DNA of 64,000 nt from Neocallimastix lanati (nom. inval.) (GCA_016946835.1 JACVTC010000121.1:342501-406500); one strand, 5' to 3'; shown: positions 21,226-33,125, numbered from the stretch's first letter. Made by a program: numbers and translations. The notes: generated by a model from the sequence alone, not told the origin.

Positions 21226-22438
21226 GTTGTCCACTATCACCAATTCTTTTCAATCTTTTTATTAATGACATTTTTAATGATGTTTCAGAACTTGGAATTC
21301 CTTTAGGCGAATCTAGATGTTGTGGTGGACTCTTTGCAGATGATATTGTTCTATGCGCACCGTCAAGAACTAAGTTGAAAAAAATGCTTAAGAAGGTAAA
21401 TGAATGGGCTAAATTTAATATGATGAATTTTGGAATTAATAAGTGTGCAACGATGGTGATTCGACCAGACACACCTCTTTTTCAAAATAAAAGAGATCCT
21501 ACTTTTTATCTTGCTGGTCAACCAATCCCAATAACTAAATGTTATACCTATTTAGGTATACCATTTGATAAAAGCTTATCATTGAACCCTATTATTAAAT
21601 TACTTAACTCTAAAGTTACTAAAGCTCTCTTTTCTGTTAGTAAATTTCTTTCAAACTCCAAAATTCCTATTCCATTTAAAAAGATTATAATTAACTCTTA
21701 TGTACTTAGTAAAGTCTCTTACTTTGCGCCTTTACGTGGTTCAAATAAAGCTAGAACAAATAATACTCAGAAATTAATTAATAAAGGATTAAGATGGATT
21801 GCAGGTATACAAAAAGCCAAATCATTTATTAATGTATATTCTATTTCAAAAGATTTACATATTCCTCCATTGTCAGCTAAGTGTGCTTTGTCTCAAGTCA
21901 AATGTTTTGATAAATGGAAAGATTCAAATTGTATTATTTCCTATTTAGTTAATAATATTCCAAGATCTAGAAAATATACATGGACAAAAGAAAGTAGAAC
22001 TCTTAAACGTAAACTAGAGAAAAGAGGTAATAACGATAATAAAATCAAGGATTTTTATTGGAAAAGAGATATGAAAATCAATTCTATTAAAGCTGAGTTT
22101 TATGACAAAAACAAATTCGAAGAAACATCAAAATTTATTAAACTCTGTTAAGAATATCCTGATCTTTCATATGGTTTCTATTGGCTATTGAGAGCACGAA
22201 GCGGATATAGATTAGATGCTAGAATTCTAAAGCTGGAAAAATTGTAGATCAAATGTGTCCTAATTATTGTCCCTGTTGTAAAAGTAATAAACAATGGATA
22301 AATCATTGGCTAATTGATTGTCTATTTTTCAGTCATATTCGTAGTAAAGTTAATGATAAAATTTTATTTTTATATAATGCTTTTACCGTGGCAACCTAAC
22401 AAATGATATTGTTAATAGTAATAATGATTACAGCAACA

Positions 22439-22477
<39 letters not shown>

Positions 22478-22904
22478 GTAATAATAGTAATAGTAATAAT
22501 AGTAATAGTAATAATAGTAATAGTAATAATAGTAATAGTAATAATAGTAATAGTAATAATAGTAATAGTAATAATAGTAATAGTAATAATAGTAATAGTA
22601 ATAATAGTAATAGTAATAATAGTAATAGTAATAATAGTAATAGTAATAATAGTAATAGTAATAATAGTAATAGTAATAATAGTAATAGTAATAATAGTAA
22701 TAGTAATAATAGTAATAGTAATAATAGTAATAGTATTATTAGTAATGTTAGTAATAGTATTGAAAATAATGTGTATGTTGATTCTAGTGTGTGTGAAAAA
22801 GTGTTTAATTTCCTTCTTGGAGGAAGAAGTATTAATAACAGTACAAAGGAATGGAAGGATCTATTTAAGTGCCAGATGAAATCATGTGCTTATTCTGATA
22901 CTCC
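21226..22904 (+). mobile_element. LINE-A copy A2: truncated and inactivated
   Basis: It starts inside the RT (CPLSPILFNLF) 15 bp after the LINE-B poly(A) and ends abruptly at about 22904, before the 3' UTR. Near-identical to LINE-A. The frame runs 21216-22151 and ends where a Tyr codon has become TAA (22149-22151). Single-base deletions follow near 22230 and 22381. The 3' side is replaced by LINE-C, so the copy was probably cut by that insertion. Confidence 0.9.
22436..22736 (+). repeat. Expanded 15-nt minisatellite (Ser-Asn-Ser-Asn-Asn codons)
   Basis: About 20 nearly perfect copies of AGTAATAGTAATAAT, preceded by an AAT run. In the LINE-A frame each unit encodes SNSNN. The Ile/Val-rich open frame across it is an artefact of the repeat read in another frame. 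Confidence 0.95.
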
Positions 22905-22905
22905 A

Positions 22906-23115
22906 CCCCAATGATGGAACCTAAGCTGTATGGTTTCTGAGGGGATCAGCAATTAGTATAATAATAAAATCTAAATTAATCTTTATTTTTTTATATAAAT
23001 CATAACTGTAGTTTTTTTAAATCAATTTTTCAATCAAAAGAATTTTTTACACTATACTACTAACAATATTGTTTTTTATTTTTTTCTCTTATATTTCTAA
23101 AATTTTTCTATTCTA

Positions 23116-23146
<31 letters not shown>

Positions 23147-26100
23147 TATCTTTATATATTTTACTTTATATCTCTATATAAATTTTTACTTTAGGTTTTT
23201 AATTTTCATATCCTTTTAAAATTTTTTTCACTTTAAATAAATAATTATTTTACATTATATTTTATTGAATAAATAATTTTTCCACTAACATTGTTTTTTA
23301 ATATATCTTAGGAAATTCAATTCATGTGAAACAATTAACTTTTATATTCAGTAAACTTAAATGTTAATATTTTATATATAATTCCTTGGTATACAATCCT
23401 TTTAATCAATTCACAATAAATAGAAATTAAGTCAGTTTTGTTATCATCAAACTCTAAACATGGATGCTTCTAGCTCAATTAGTACTACTCCCTTCCATCG
23501 TGGTTTCTACTGCTTCGGTAATCATATGAACAATTATAGCCTTATCTTTATCCATAACCTTAATTCTTGGTCCTCTAGTAATCTAATGGCTCAAGTTATT
23601 AGTAAGATCCCTAACTACAATGAAATTATTCCATATGCTAAAAAACTTTTTTCTCCAAGGTACGGCTCATACTTCATTATTAGGGTTAATAACACAAAAA
23701 TGATCTCAAATTTTTCGATGTTTTAGATTTCTTAAGAGATAAAATTCCTGAAACAGCTATGATTACCTGGACCTTGTGTAATAAACTTAAACGAATGAAC
23801 AAGTCAAGTAAATCTAATAACATTGATGTTGAACTTAATCCTATGGCGAAAGATTTTTTCTCTAGCCATCTAAATTCAAATTCTTCTTTCTTTAATCTCT
23901 GTGTTAGTTGGAATATTAACGGTTGGAATACTGAAAAACGTGATAGTATTTTATATCTCAACTCTATTTTCAAACCTATATGTATCTGTTTACAAGAAAC
24001 CGGAAAAAGTAAATATCTTCCAAAAGATATTTCATCACCATTAATTCCATATTACAACTCAGTTTTCCTTAGAGCTAATCCTAAAATCCCTGGTATGAGA
24101 GGACTCTTTATTGGTGTTCATTCTTAGTGCTCTTTCTTCCAAGAACCGTTTTTATACAAATATATCATTTCAGTAAATATTACTTCTTTCTGGAATCAAA
24201 AATGTACTATTGGTAATATCTACTTCCCTCAAAGCAAATGGAAGGAAGAAAGGCTAGCTGCTTTTGATGAACTCTCTCAATGGTTACGTTTTCACAATAG
24301 AAAAAACGTTCCTGCTGTCCTAGTTGGTGATTTTAACATGTCATTAAAGAAGATCAAAACATACATTTCAAATAATTTTCCTAATTGGTATATTGCTCCT
24401 TTATATGGTAATAAATTTACTTATGCCAAAGGTACTAGATCATCTTGCATTGACCATGTCATCTATAATGAGGCTTTGGCAGCTCATTTTAATAAAACCT
24501 CGGTTTGCACTTCATTTTATGGTATTTCTGATCATAAACCTATTATACTTTCTTGCAACAAAGTTCTCTCCGATGGCTTTATAAGGCCTGCTAAAGTTTC
24601 TAAATGGTCTACACATATTTGTAAAACAAAAAATTCAGATATTTTATCACATAATTATTTTTCAATCTTAGCAAATGACCTCGATTCTCATTACAATTCA
24701 CTCACGGCTGATGAAATGGTAGAAAAATTTATCAATACAGCAAATAATATCGGGAAGGATATTAAGGGTTTCATTCCAACAAATTTAAAGGGCTCTGCTT
24801 TTCACTGTCCTTATTACATTAAAAAACTATCTCATGAAAAACATATTGCATTTCGAAATATTAAGCCACACTTTAACTGTGAAAATGTTGATAATTACCT
24901 TGAACAATTTAATAAATATGAAAAACTTTGCAAATTAATCAAGAAAACAAAGAGTAAATTTCGTTCTGCTAGATTTAAAGCTAATATAGTAAAAATTGGT
25001 AATTATTTTTTGAATAAAGATTTCAAAAATGGTTGGAGATGTTTAAAAAAAATGGCTAAATCATCGTATTCATCTACTTCCCCTACTTGCATAAAATCTA
25101 AATTTGGTCAAGATATTATCTCTCCTACTAAACAATTAGATAGATGGGCTGAATATTATAAAGATCTAGCTTCTGATCCCTTGGGTCACAGCCTTAATCG
25201 TAACTTCTGGATCCATGCTTTAAGGAATATTAGTCTTAGATCCTCTACCTGGAATATCAACGATCCCATTACGATTGACGATATTAAAAAAACTATTTCA
25301 TCTATGAAAAACAACAAAGCACCCGGCCCCGATGGTATCCCGATTGAATTCTACAAAGCTCTGTTTTGCAATGAAGAATTACTAGAAACACATCCTGCTG
25401 CTGGAAAGTGTCTTAAATTGATTTTTAATAAAATATGGAATGGGTCTTTTCCTAAAAAATGGAACTCAGCTTCTATTGTATCAATCCCTAAGAAAGGTGA
25501 CCTATCAAATTGTAGTAATTATCGAGGTATTTCTCTCATTAATGTTGGACTGAAAATCATTTCAAAAATTATAACAGATAGAATATCTACTAACGCACTT
25601 TCACACAATTTCATTAGACCTGAACAATTTGGTTTTTGCAACCGTGAAGAATGCATTAGTTTATTCATTTCCGTTAGAGAAATTTGCCAAAGAAGAAAAT
25701 TTCAAGGAAAATTCACATATTTAGCCTTTTTAGATCTTAAAAAAGCTTATGATTCAGTTCCTATTTTTAACATTCTTACTAAATTATATCGTTATGGAGT
25801 ACGTGGTAAATGTTTTGATTTTCTATGTAATTTATATACTTCATCTAAAGTACGTGTTCGATTTGCTTCAATGTTATCAAATGAATTTCCTATTAAAAGA
25901 GGTGTTCATCAAGGTTGTCCATTATCTCCGATCTTATTCAATTTATTCATCAATGATATATTAAATGACTGTGAAAAGTATGGTGTTAATATTGGAAGAA
26001 AAAAGTGTTGTGGTGGACTCTTTGCTGATGATGTTGTTCTCATTGCTCCAAGTGCAAAAAATTTAGAAAAATTATTAAAAAAGGTACATAGATGGGCTAA

Positions 26101-27791
26101 TTTAAATGAAATGACTTTTGGTATTGAAAAATGTGCAACTATGGTTATAAAACCAATGAACTTCCAATCTCCTCCAAACTATAGTGACCCAACCTTCTAT
26201 TTAGGAATGAAAGCTATTCCTAAAGTTTCTAGTTATATTTATCTTGGTATTCCTTTTTCTGATGATCTCTTACTAGAACACATTATATCTCACATGCATT
26301 TTAAAGTTAGAAAATCCCTTCTTTCATTTACACATTTCTTCTCAAATAAACTTATCCCTATTGCATACAAGAAAAAAGTTCTTCAATCCTTTGTTATTAG
26401 TAAGGTAATTTATTATTCTCCTTTACTTGGTTAAAACAAATCTAGAACGGCCAGAATTCGAACATTGGTCTATTTTGGTGTATCGGCTCCTTCTCTAAAA
26501 ATGGTAAAACAAGTTCAGAAGACAATGACTATATTAGACATAATTCTACTATGAGTACTTATGCTTTATCTCGAGATCTAAGCATTCCTCCTATTGCTGG
26601 TGTCTGCGCAGCCTTACAGATTAAATCATTTGCAAAATGGAGTAAATCAAACTGTATTATAAAGGATCTTATTAAATCTATTCCCAAAATGCCTTATTAT
26701 TCCTGGACTAAAGAATCAAGAACACTGTATAAAAAAATCAAAAAATATAAATGTGAAAAATATGACGATATTTTAGAACGTTACTGGAAATCAGTTTCCA
26801 AATTTCAAGGTATTAAAGGTCAAAATTACGATTGTAATAAGTTCTTAAACAATAAAGCTATAATTATGCTTAGCTTAAAATATCCCCAATTCAACTTAGG
26901 GTTTTCGTGGATTATACGTTTACGCTGTGGTTATAAATACAATACTACTATTGCTATTAGAATGGGTAGAGTTTCGGAAGATTGTCCCAAGTCTTGCCCC
27001 TGTTGTGGCGAAGATAAACAATCTTTTGAACATTGGATTTTTAAATGCGATGCTCTTGCATCTTTCAGATGGAATTCTTTAAATTTCATCGATGATCTCT
27101 ATGTTTTATTCCTTAGGAAGATTAGAGTGTTTAATCCTCTTTCTTCCTATGACTCTATTTCTAATTTTGAAGATTATATCAGTCATTATATATATTTGTT
27201 CCTTCTTGGTGGGACTTTAGTTTTAAATGAGCTATATTTCGATAGTGGGGAACAGAGACAATTAAATGAACTACTTTTCAAAGGTTCATCTGAGTCACCT
27301 GTTCCAAAAATTGTGGGCTTGGAGGAATTCTTAACAAGTGCAATACCTATCATAAGTAGTTCGTTTGAGCTATTATTTGATAGGTATTGCAAAATACCAA
27401 ACTTATCCAAGAGCGTCGACGTCGTACTGATAAGGCATAATGATAATACAGGATCATCATCTATTTCTACGAAGGATGAATCTTGCCCTAGTAGTTCAAT
27501 AAATGATGAATCCGGGGAGAGTTTAGTGGACACCACACTATCTATTTTAAAGATGTTACTTCTAGGTTTTATTTCTTTTTTATTTGTTAGGAAGGGAAAA
27601 ACTCCCGCATAGTACAACTTGCCGAAATACATAGTATTTTCGAGCTTTTTTATTTTTTTTTATTTTTCAATTTTTTATTTTTAATTTCAAATGTACTTTT
27701 CACCTACATGTATTTTTTTAAAATAAAATTTAATAAAGTTTTGGAAGTGTATTCTCTTCCCTGTCTATTAAAAAAAAAAAAAAAAAAAAAA
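22906..27791 (+). mobile_element. LINE-C: nearly full-length but broken APE-type LINE
   Basis: It begins with CCCCAATGATG directly after the broken end of A2. The leader (to 23459) is unlike those of A and B after the first bases. A disrupted ORF follows, then a short 3' UTR with AATAAAG and poly(A) at 27770-27791. A second copy (minus strand, 63169-64000) and an older relative (33781-34440) are in the window. Confidence 0.88.
23460..27612 (+). pseudogene. LINE-C endonuclease/RT ORF with several lesions
   Basis: N-terminal RRM-like domain at 23460-23726 (LIFIHNLNSW). A frameshift follows before 23759. EEP endonuclease and RT share one frame from 23759 to 26434, interrupted by TAG at 24125. 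Motifs include CVSWNINGWN, QETGK, GDFNMS, SDHKP, SIPKKG, AFLDLKKAYDSV and FADD. TAA at 26432 replaces a Ser codon in LLGSNKSR. About 10 bases are missing near 26467 relative to the minus-strand copy at 63.6 kb, shifting the frame again. The last part (26551-27612) carries the knuckle CPKSCPCC...HWIFKC, the LSKSVDVVLIRH motif, and a hydrophobic C-terminal stretch, ILKMLLLGFISFLFV. Arg in RQGCPLSP is His, and FGFR is FGFC. This copy cannot encode an intact protein. Confidence 0.9.
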
Positions 27792-27792
27792 T

Positions 27793-27917
27793 TTATTTTT
27801 TGTTTATTTTTTTATCTTTTTTTTTTTATTATTTTATTACATGTATTTTATCAAATATTTAATTAATAAAGATGTAAAAAGTTTGCTGCCGTTAAAAAAA
27901 AAAAAAAAAAAAAAAAA
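27793..27917 (+). mobile_element. LINE-A 3' UTR stub
   Basis: About 100 bp matching the end of LINE-A (ACATGTATTTTATCAAATAT, AATTAATAAAGATG, TTTGCTGCCGTT) plus its poly(A), 27894-27917. It begins right after the LINE-C poly(A). A severely 5'-truncated insertion. Confidence 0.9.
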
Positions 27918-28059
27918 TATCCTCATATTCCTATCCCTTATTACTACTACCAAGAGCGTCAATGCATATTAATAATATTAACAATAGAAATAATATTGTT
28001 AATAATAGTAGAAGTAGTGATAGTGAAAATAGAATTATTAGTCTAAAAAAAAAAAAAAA
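27918..28059 (+). mobile_element. Short LINE 3' fragment with the shared CCAAGAGCGTC motif
   Basis: It follows directly on the poly(A) of the stub. It contains ACTACTACCAAGAGCGTCAATG as in LINE-A, then AAT/ATA repeats, and ends in TTAGTCT plus poly(A) (28045-28059), an ending like that of LINE-B and copy C2. It may be a chimera of LINE-A and another family. Confidence 0.65.
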
Positions 28060-28063
28060 TAAA

Positions 28064-28446
28064 ATTGGAAAAGAGATATGAAAATCAATTCTATTAAAGC
28101 TGAATTTTATGACAAAAACAGATTCGAAGAAACATCAGATTTTATAAAACTTTGTTATGAATATCCTGATCTTTCATATGGTTTCTGTTGGCTATTGAGA
28201 GCACGAAGCGGATATAGATTAGATGATAGAATTGTTAAAGTTGCAAAAATAATAGATCAAATGTGTCCTAATTTTTGTCCCTGTTGTAAAAGTAATAAAC
28301 AATGGATAAATCATTGGCTAATTGATTGTCCATTTTTCAGTCATATTCGTAGTAAAGTTAATGATAAAATTTTATTTTTATATAATGCTTTTACCGTGGC
28401 AACCTAACAAATGATATTGTTAATAGTAATAATGATTACAGCAACA

Positions 28447-28500
<54 letters not shown>

Positions 28501-29140
28501 GTAATAGTAATAATAGTAATAGTAATAATAGTGATAGTAATAATAGTAATAGTAATAATAGTAATAGTAATAATAGTAATAGTAATAATAGTAATAGTAA
28601 TAATAGTAATAGTAATAATAGTAATAGTATTATTAGTAATGTTAGTAATAGTATTGAAAATAATGTGTATGTTGATTCTAGTGTGTGTGAAAAAGTGTTT
28701 AATTTCCTTCTTGGCTTCTTGGAGGAAGAAGTATTAATAACAGTACAAGGGAATGGAAGGATCTATTTAAGTGCCAGATGAAATCAGGTGCTTATTCTGA
28801 TACTCCATTCTTGGTGGTTACTGCGACTCTATTTCAATCGATTATACCTATTGCTATTGGTCAGCAATGGTCTTTGTTAAATAGGTTCAAATCGAATCGT
28901 ACTACTATTACCAAGAGCGTCAATGCTGAAGAAACAGTTAGACAGGCCAGCAGGGAAACCAATGAAGATCATAATTTTGTATCTTAAAATTATGATTAAC
29001 ATTGTGACGTCAAAAATAATTATTGTATTATAATATAATAAATGCCCTTGTGAAGTCTTACAGATATTAATTAAATGAAACTAGAATACATTATACCATT
29101 ATTTTATTTTATTTTGTGTTTTTTTTTGGTTATTATTTTA

Positions 29141-29177
<37 letters not shown>

Positions 29178-29232
29178 TACATGTATTTTATTAACTATTT
29201 AATTAATAAAGATGAATCAATTTTTTGCTGCC

Positions 29233-29262
<30 letters not shown>
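28064..29262 (+). pseudogene. LINE-A copy A3: 5'-truncated 3' end
   Basis: It starts at ATTGGAAAAGAG within the LINE-A C-terminal region and runs through the knuckle (CPNFCPCC, 28263 on), the SNSNN minisatellite, the conserved end (TITKSVNAEETVRQ, stop at 28985-28987), the paired hairpins, the 3' UTR and poly(A) (29236-29262). A base lost near 28393 shifts the frame. An 8-bp duplication of CTTCTTGG near 28708-28723 shifts it again. Truncation at the poly(A) of the previous fragment is typical of incomplete target-primed reverse transcription. Confidence 0.9.
28440..28640 (+). repeat. SNSNN-coding minisatellite in copy A3
   Basis: An AAT run is followed by roughly eight to nine 15-nt units like those in A2 (22436-22736). 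The unit number differs between A, A2 and A3, showing rapid length change. Confidence 0.9.
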
Positions 29263-29263
<1 letters not shown>

Positions 29264-29741
29264 AACAACCTATATCAAGTGTTCTAATTACAGTTTTATC
29301 GATATAAATTATAAAAAGGAATGAGAAGTTTTGTTTAAAAACCAAATCATTTCTGGTGATTATTCAAAAAATGCCATTCTTGGTGCGATTTGTGGCTCTC
29401 TTAACAGATTATTCTACAAGGGTTACTATTCGAAAAGTATAAATGCAAACTAACCAGGAGCGTCAACGCTGATAATACAGTAAGATAGGCTATCAGGGTC
29501 AATGCCTCTGAAGGATAAGATCATAATTTCCTTTTCAGATAATCAATTCAAACTCTAATCCAGAACAAGAATTCTTTTTAAACAGAAATCTTATAATCTG
29601 GAGACGAGGTTCGTTGCATATGAACTCTTTTCTGAATTTATTTATACACTTTATTTTGAACATTACTTTTTATTTTACATCATTATTTTAAATATTATTA
29701 TGTTCAAATTGGAGAAATAATTTTTTATTTTTATTAATTCT

Positions 29742-29803
<62 letters not shown>

Positions 29804-29878
29804 AAGATATTCATGTAATTAATAAATGAATGAATAAATAAAGTTTAAAATTCGCAATAATTGTGGCGGTCGAAAAAA
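29263..29878 (+). mobile_element. LINE 3' end of a LINE-A-like family (D1)
   Basis: The first ~35 bp resemble the shared leader block (CCTATATCAAGTGTTCTAAT). From about 29315 the sequence is a diverged LINE-A-like end: GAGCGTCAACGCTGATAATA, then a GGCTATCAGGG segment, then AAGATCATAATTTC, matching the LINE-A stop region. It ends AATAAAG...GGCGGTCG plus six A. A 53-base T run lies at 29743-29795. A second copy of the 29315-29625 part is at 35799-36118. Confidence 0.75.
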
Positions 29879-30120
29879 CATGTAAAATGGAAATGTAGGA
29901 AATTGATTCTCTTTAAAGCTTGTGTTTAGGACTTTATTTAACGGATAGGATATTAATCCTTTTATAGTTTTTTAACGACTACTATTTTATTTACATATAC
30001 TTGTTAGTTAATATATGATTATTTTTCAGAAAATTATTACATTAGCCTGATCCTATTATTAATTGAAAAGAAAAATAAAAACTATAAAGATTAAAAAGAA
30101 GTTTATTCTTTATAATAAAA
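29879..30120 (+). mobile_element. LINE-B leader remnant
   Basis: Matches LINE-B 16383-16600: TGTAAAATGGAAATGTAGGA, ATTGATTC, AAAGCTTGTGTTTA, ATTTAACGGAT, TTATGATTATT. No ORF follows; similarity fades into AT-rich sequence. It is either an old insertion or a fragment left by deletion. Confidence 0.8.
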
Positions 30121-32205
30121 TTTACAAAGTTATTTATCCTGCTTAAATATTTAATAATACAAAGTGAAGAAAAAGACAAAAAAAAAAAAAAGAAAAGATA
30201 AACCAAAATATTTTTTATAATTATTTTTTAATTTTTCTGTATTTATTTTTTTTAAATTTTATATTAATCCTTAAATTTCTTTAGTCACTATTATTTTAGT
30301 TTTAAATATTTTCATTTTTATCAATTTGTATTTGGTTTTACAGTTTATATCACTATATTTTTCCATATTTTATAAGTTAAATATAAAACAGTATAACAAA
30401 TATTTTTAAATGATAATTTATTTTTATAACGATATTTTTATATAAAATTATATTATTTATTCTTTAAAAAATATACAATTTACATTCAATAAATAAAATG
30501 AATAAAAAAAAATTGTGGGATTAATTTAAAATACAAGAAAGTCATGTATCTATTATAAAATATATAGACAAAGGCAAATTTTTATATAATAATTATTTTT
30601 ACAATTTCAGTTATATTTTCTATTCAATAGTAAAATAAAATATAGAGAATTAGGATCTTAAAATTATATAATAAAAATATAAAAACGAAAAAAATAAAAA
30701 ATTGCCAAAAAAAAAAAAAATAAGAAATAAAATAAAGAAAGTGAATTAAAAGAAAAAAAAAAAGGAACTAAAAAATAAAAAAAAAGAACTAAAAAATAAA
30801 AAAAAGAACTAAAAATAAAAAAAAGAACTAAAAATAAAAAAAAAAAGAACTAAAATAAAATAAATGGAAATAAAAACTAAAAATAGAAATAAAAATTAAA
30901 AAATAGAAATAAAAAAAAAAGAAAATAATTAATAAAAACTTATAAAAAAGGAAAGTTTTTATTTTTTATTTTTTTTTCCTCTTTTTTATTAATTTCATTT
31001 TCAAAAAAAAAATAAAAATTAAAAATTATAAATTTTAAAACACGGATTTATAGTAATTACCAATTATTCAGTAAAAGGAAAACCAATCACAAAATAAATA
31101 AATAAAATAATAAATAAATCAATAAATAAATCAAAAATTAAAAAAATATAAAGATAAAGATAAAATAATAAATAAAATAATAAATAAAATAATACATGAA
31201 TAAATCAATAAATCAATATATAAATATATAAATAAAACAATATATAAATAAAATAATATATAAATAAAATAATATATAAATAAAATAATATATAAATAAA
31301 ATAATATATTTATGAAATAATATATAAATAAAACAATATATTTATGAAATAATAAATAAATAAATAATAAATAAATAATAAAATTAAAGATTTATTTATT
31401 TTTATTTTATTTTAAAAAGATAATAGTAGCTTGTCCATAAAACAGAATAATAGTATACAAAAATTAATACTAAATGAATAAATAGCAAATATATATTATT
31501 AATTCAATTAAAGAATTGAGTTCATAAATAATCAATGAAAAAGGAAAATGATTAAGTATTTATAAAATCTAAAAATAAAAATTGGATAATTTTATTTAAA
31601 AAAATGATAAAACAAAAAATAAATATAATACAATAAAATGAAATAAAATAAAATTGATCTATTAATATTTAATATATATTTTAATATAAAATATATTGAA
31701 ACTATATATATTAAAGCAAAAACTAATATCAGTAATTATGATAGATCTTATTTGTAATTTAATAATAATTCATAATAATATCGGTCTTTAAAATATGTAA
31801 TAAAAAAAAAAAAAACTTTAAAAAATAAAAAATAAAAAAAAAATTCTTATTTTGTAATATATATATATATTTTTATAAAACTATTATATATATTTTTGTG
31901 ATACAGAAAAACTATAATAAATAGAAATTAATATTTTATAATTTTTCAAAATTTTTATTTTAATTTTCTATTTTTTAAAATTTATATATACATATATATT
32001 TTTTAATAATTTTTTATTTATACGGATATTATTTTTTAATATATAAATATTTAAGGATAAAAATATTGATTAATAAATTATTATTAAATAAATTTAATAT
32101 TATATTTAATTTAATATTATATTTTTGATATTTATATTTTTAATGAAGGAATTGTGAATAAAGTGTAACATTTTATAAAAATTTAAAAAGTTAATGTATA
32201 ATATT

Positions 32206-32243
<38 letters not shown>

Positions 32244-32742
32244 ATTAAAAAAAAACGGTTTAATCCTATAATTTATATAAATATAAAATTATAGAAAAAA
32301 TAATATATTAAAGGTTACATAATAGAAATTAATAATAAATTAAAAAAAAAAAAAAAAGTTGTATTAGGAGAGAAAACTTTTTAAATATATATTTTGTTTT
32401 AATTAAAGTTTTGATAATATTATAATATATATTGATAATGTTTAATATTGTATTTCTATATATTATAATAAAAATATAAAGAAATTATATTGGTTTATTA
32501 TCATTTTTATTATTTTGTAAAGATTTTTATATAAAGAAATAAAATTTCCATTAAATTTACGAATCATAAAATATAATGAAACTGAAATTGTAATGTAAGA
32601 TTTTAAAAATAAAATTTAAAAATAAATAAATTATATTAGTAATATTAGTAATAATGAAAAATAATGAAAAATAATAAAATTTTATATATAGAGTATGTAT
32701 TAATTTTTATTTATTTATTTACATAAAAATTAGTATAACTTA
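30121..32742. other. AT-rich non-coding region with simple repeats
   Basis: No coding region seen. It contains AAAAAGAACTAAAAATAA repeats at about 30755-30900, AATAAATAAAAT and ATATATAAATAAAATA repeats at about 31090-31390, and a poly(A) run at about 32212-32240. The repeats grade into one another, suggesting slippage growth. Confidence 0.6.
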
Positions 32743-33125
32743 CTGCAAATTCGGGAAAGGAGGCTTTTGGTATTATGAATCAGATTACAGATAAAAGAAA
32801 ATTTTAAATTTATGATATCTGTAATGAAGCTGTTTGTTGTTGGAAACAAGAATTTTGTTTCCTCGATGTTACTTGTATGGCCATTACTTACATAGTTGAA
32901 AATGGTATGCTTTAGGTGTTGAAGTGTTGTGTCAATGAAGGAAGAAACAGATACTCCGATCCAAAATTGAAAGTAAGGGGGAGAAGAGAGGAAGATAAAT
33001 GCTCTAAAATAAGATTAATAATTCAGATGCTATTATTAATCCGTGAAGCTAGTATTAAAGATATAAAGTTTAGTAATATAGTACATAATTATATATGTAA
33101 ATTTTTTTTAATGAATGAATGATAT
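32743..33125 (+). other. Less AT-rich island with short coding-like frames, origin unknown
   Basis: The base composition is more balanced than in its surroundings. One short frame (about 32799-32914) reads through Cys/Trp-rich sequence, AVCCWKQEFCFLDVTCM, and stops at TAG. Another (32916-33122, 68 aa) starts MLKCCVNEGRNRYSDPKLK. The two lie side by side and could be pieces of one decayed or spliced gene. I recognise no family. It could be an old transposon fragment. Confidence 0.35.

Noticed and set aside
22403-22879. Ile/Val-repeat open frame, and the similar ones at 15310 and 28411
   Set aside because: The out-of-frame reading of the 15-nt minisatellite; the LINE-A frame encodes Ser and Asn.
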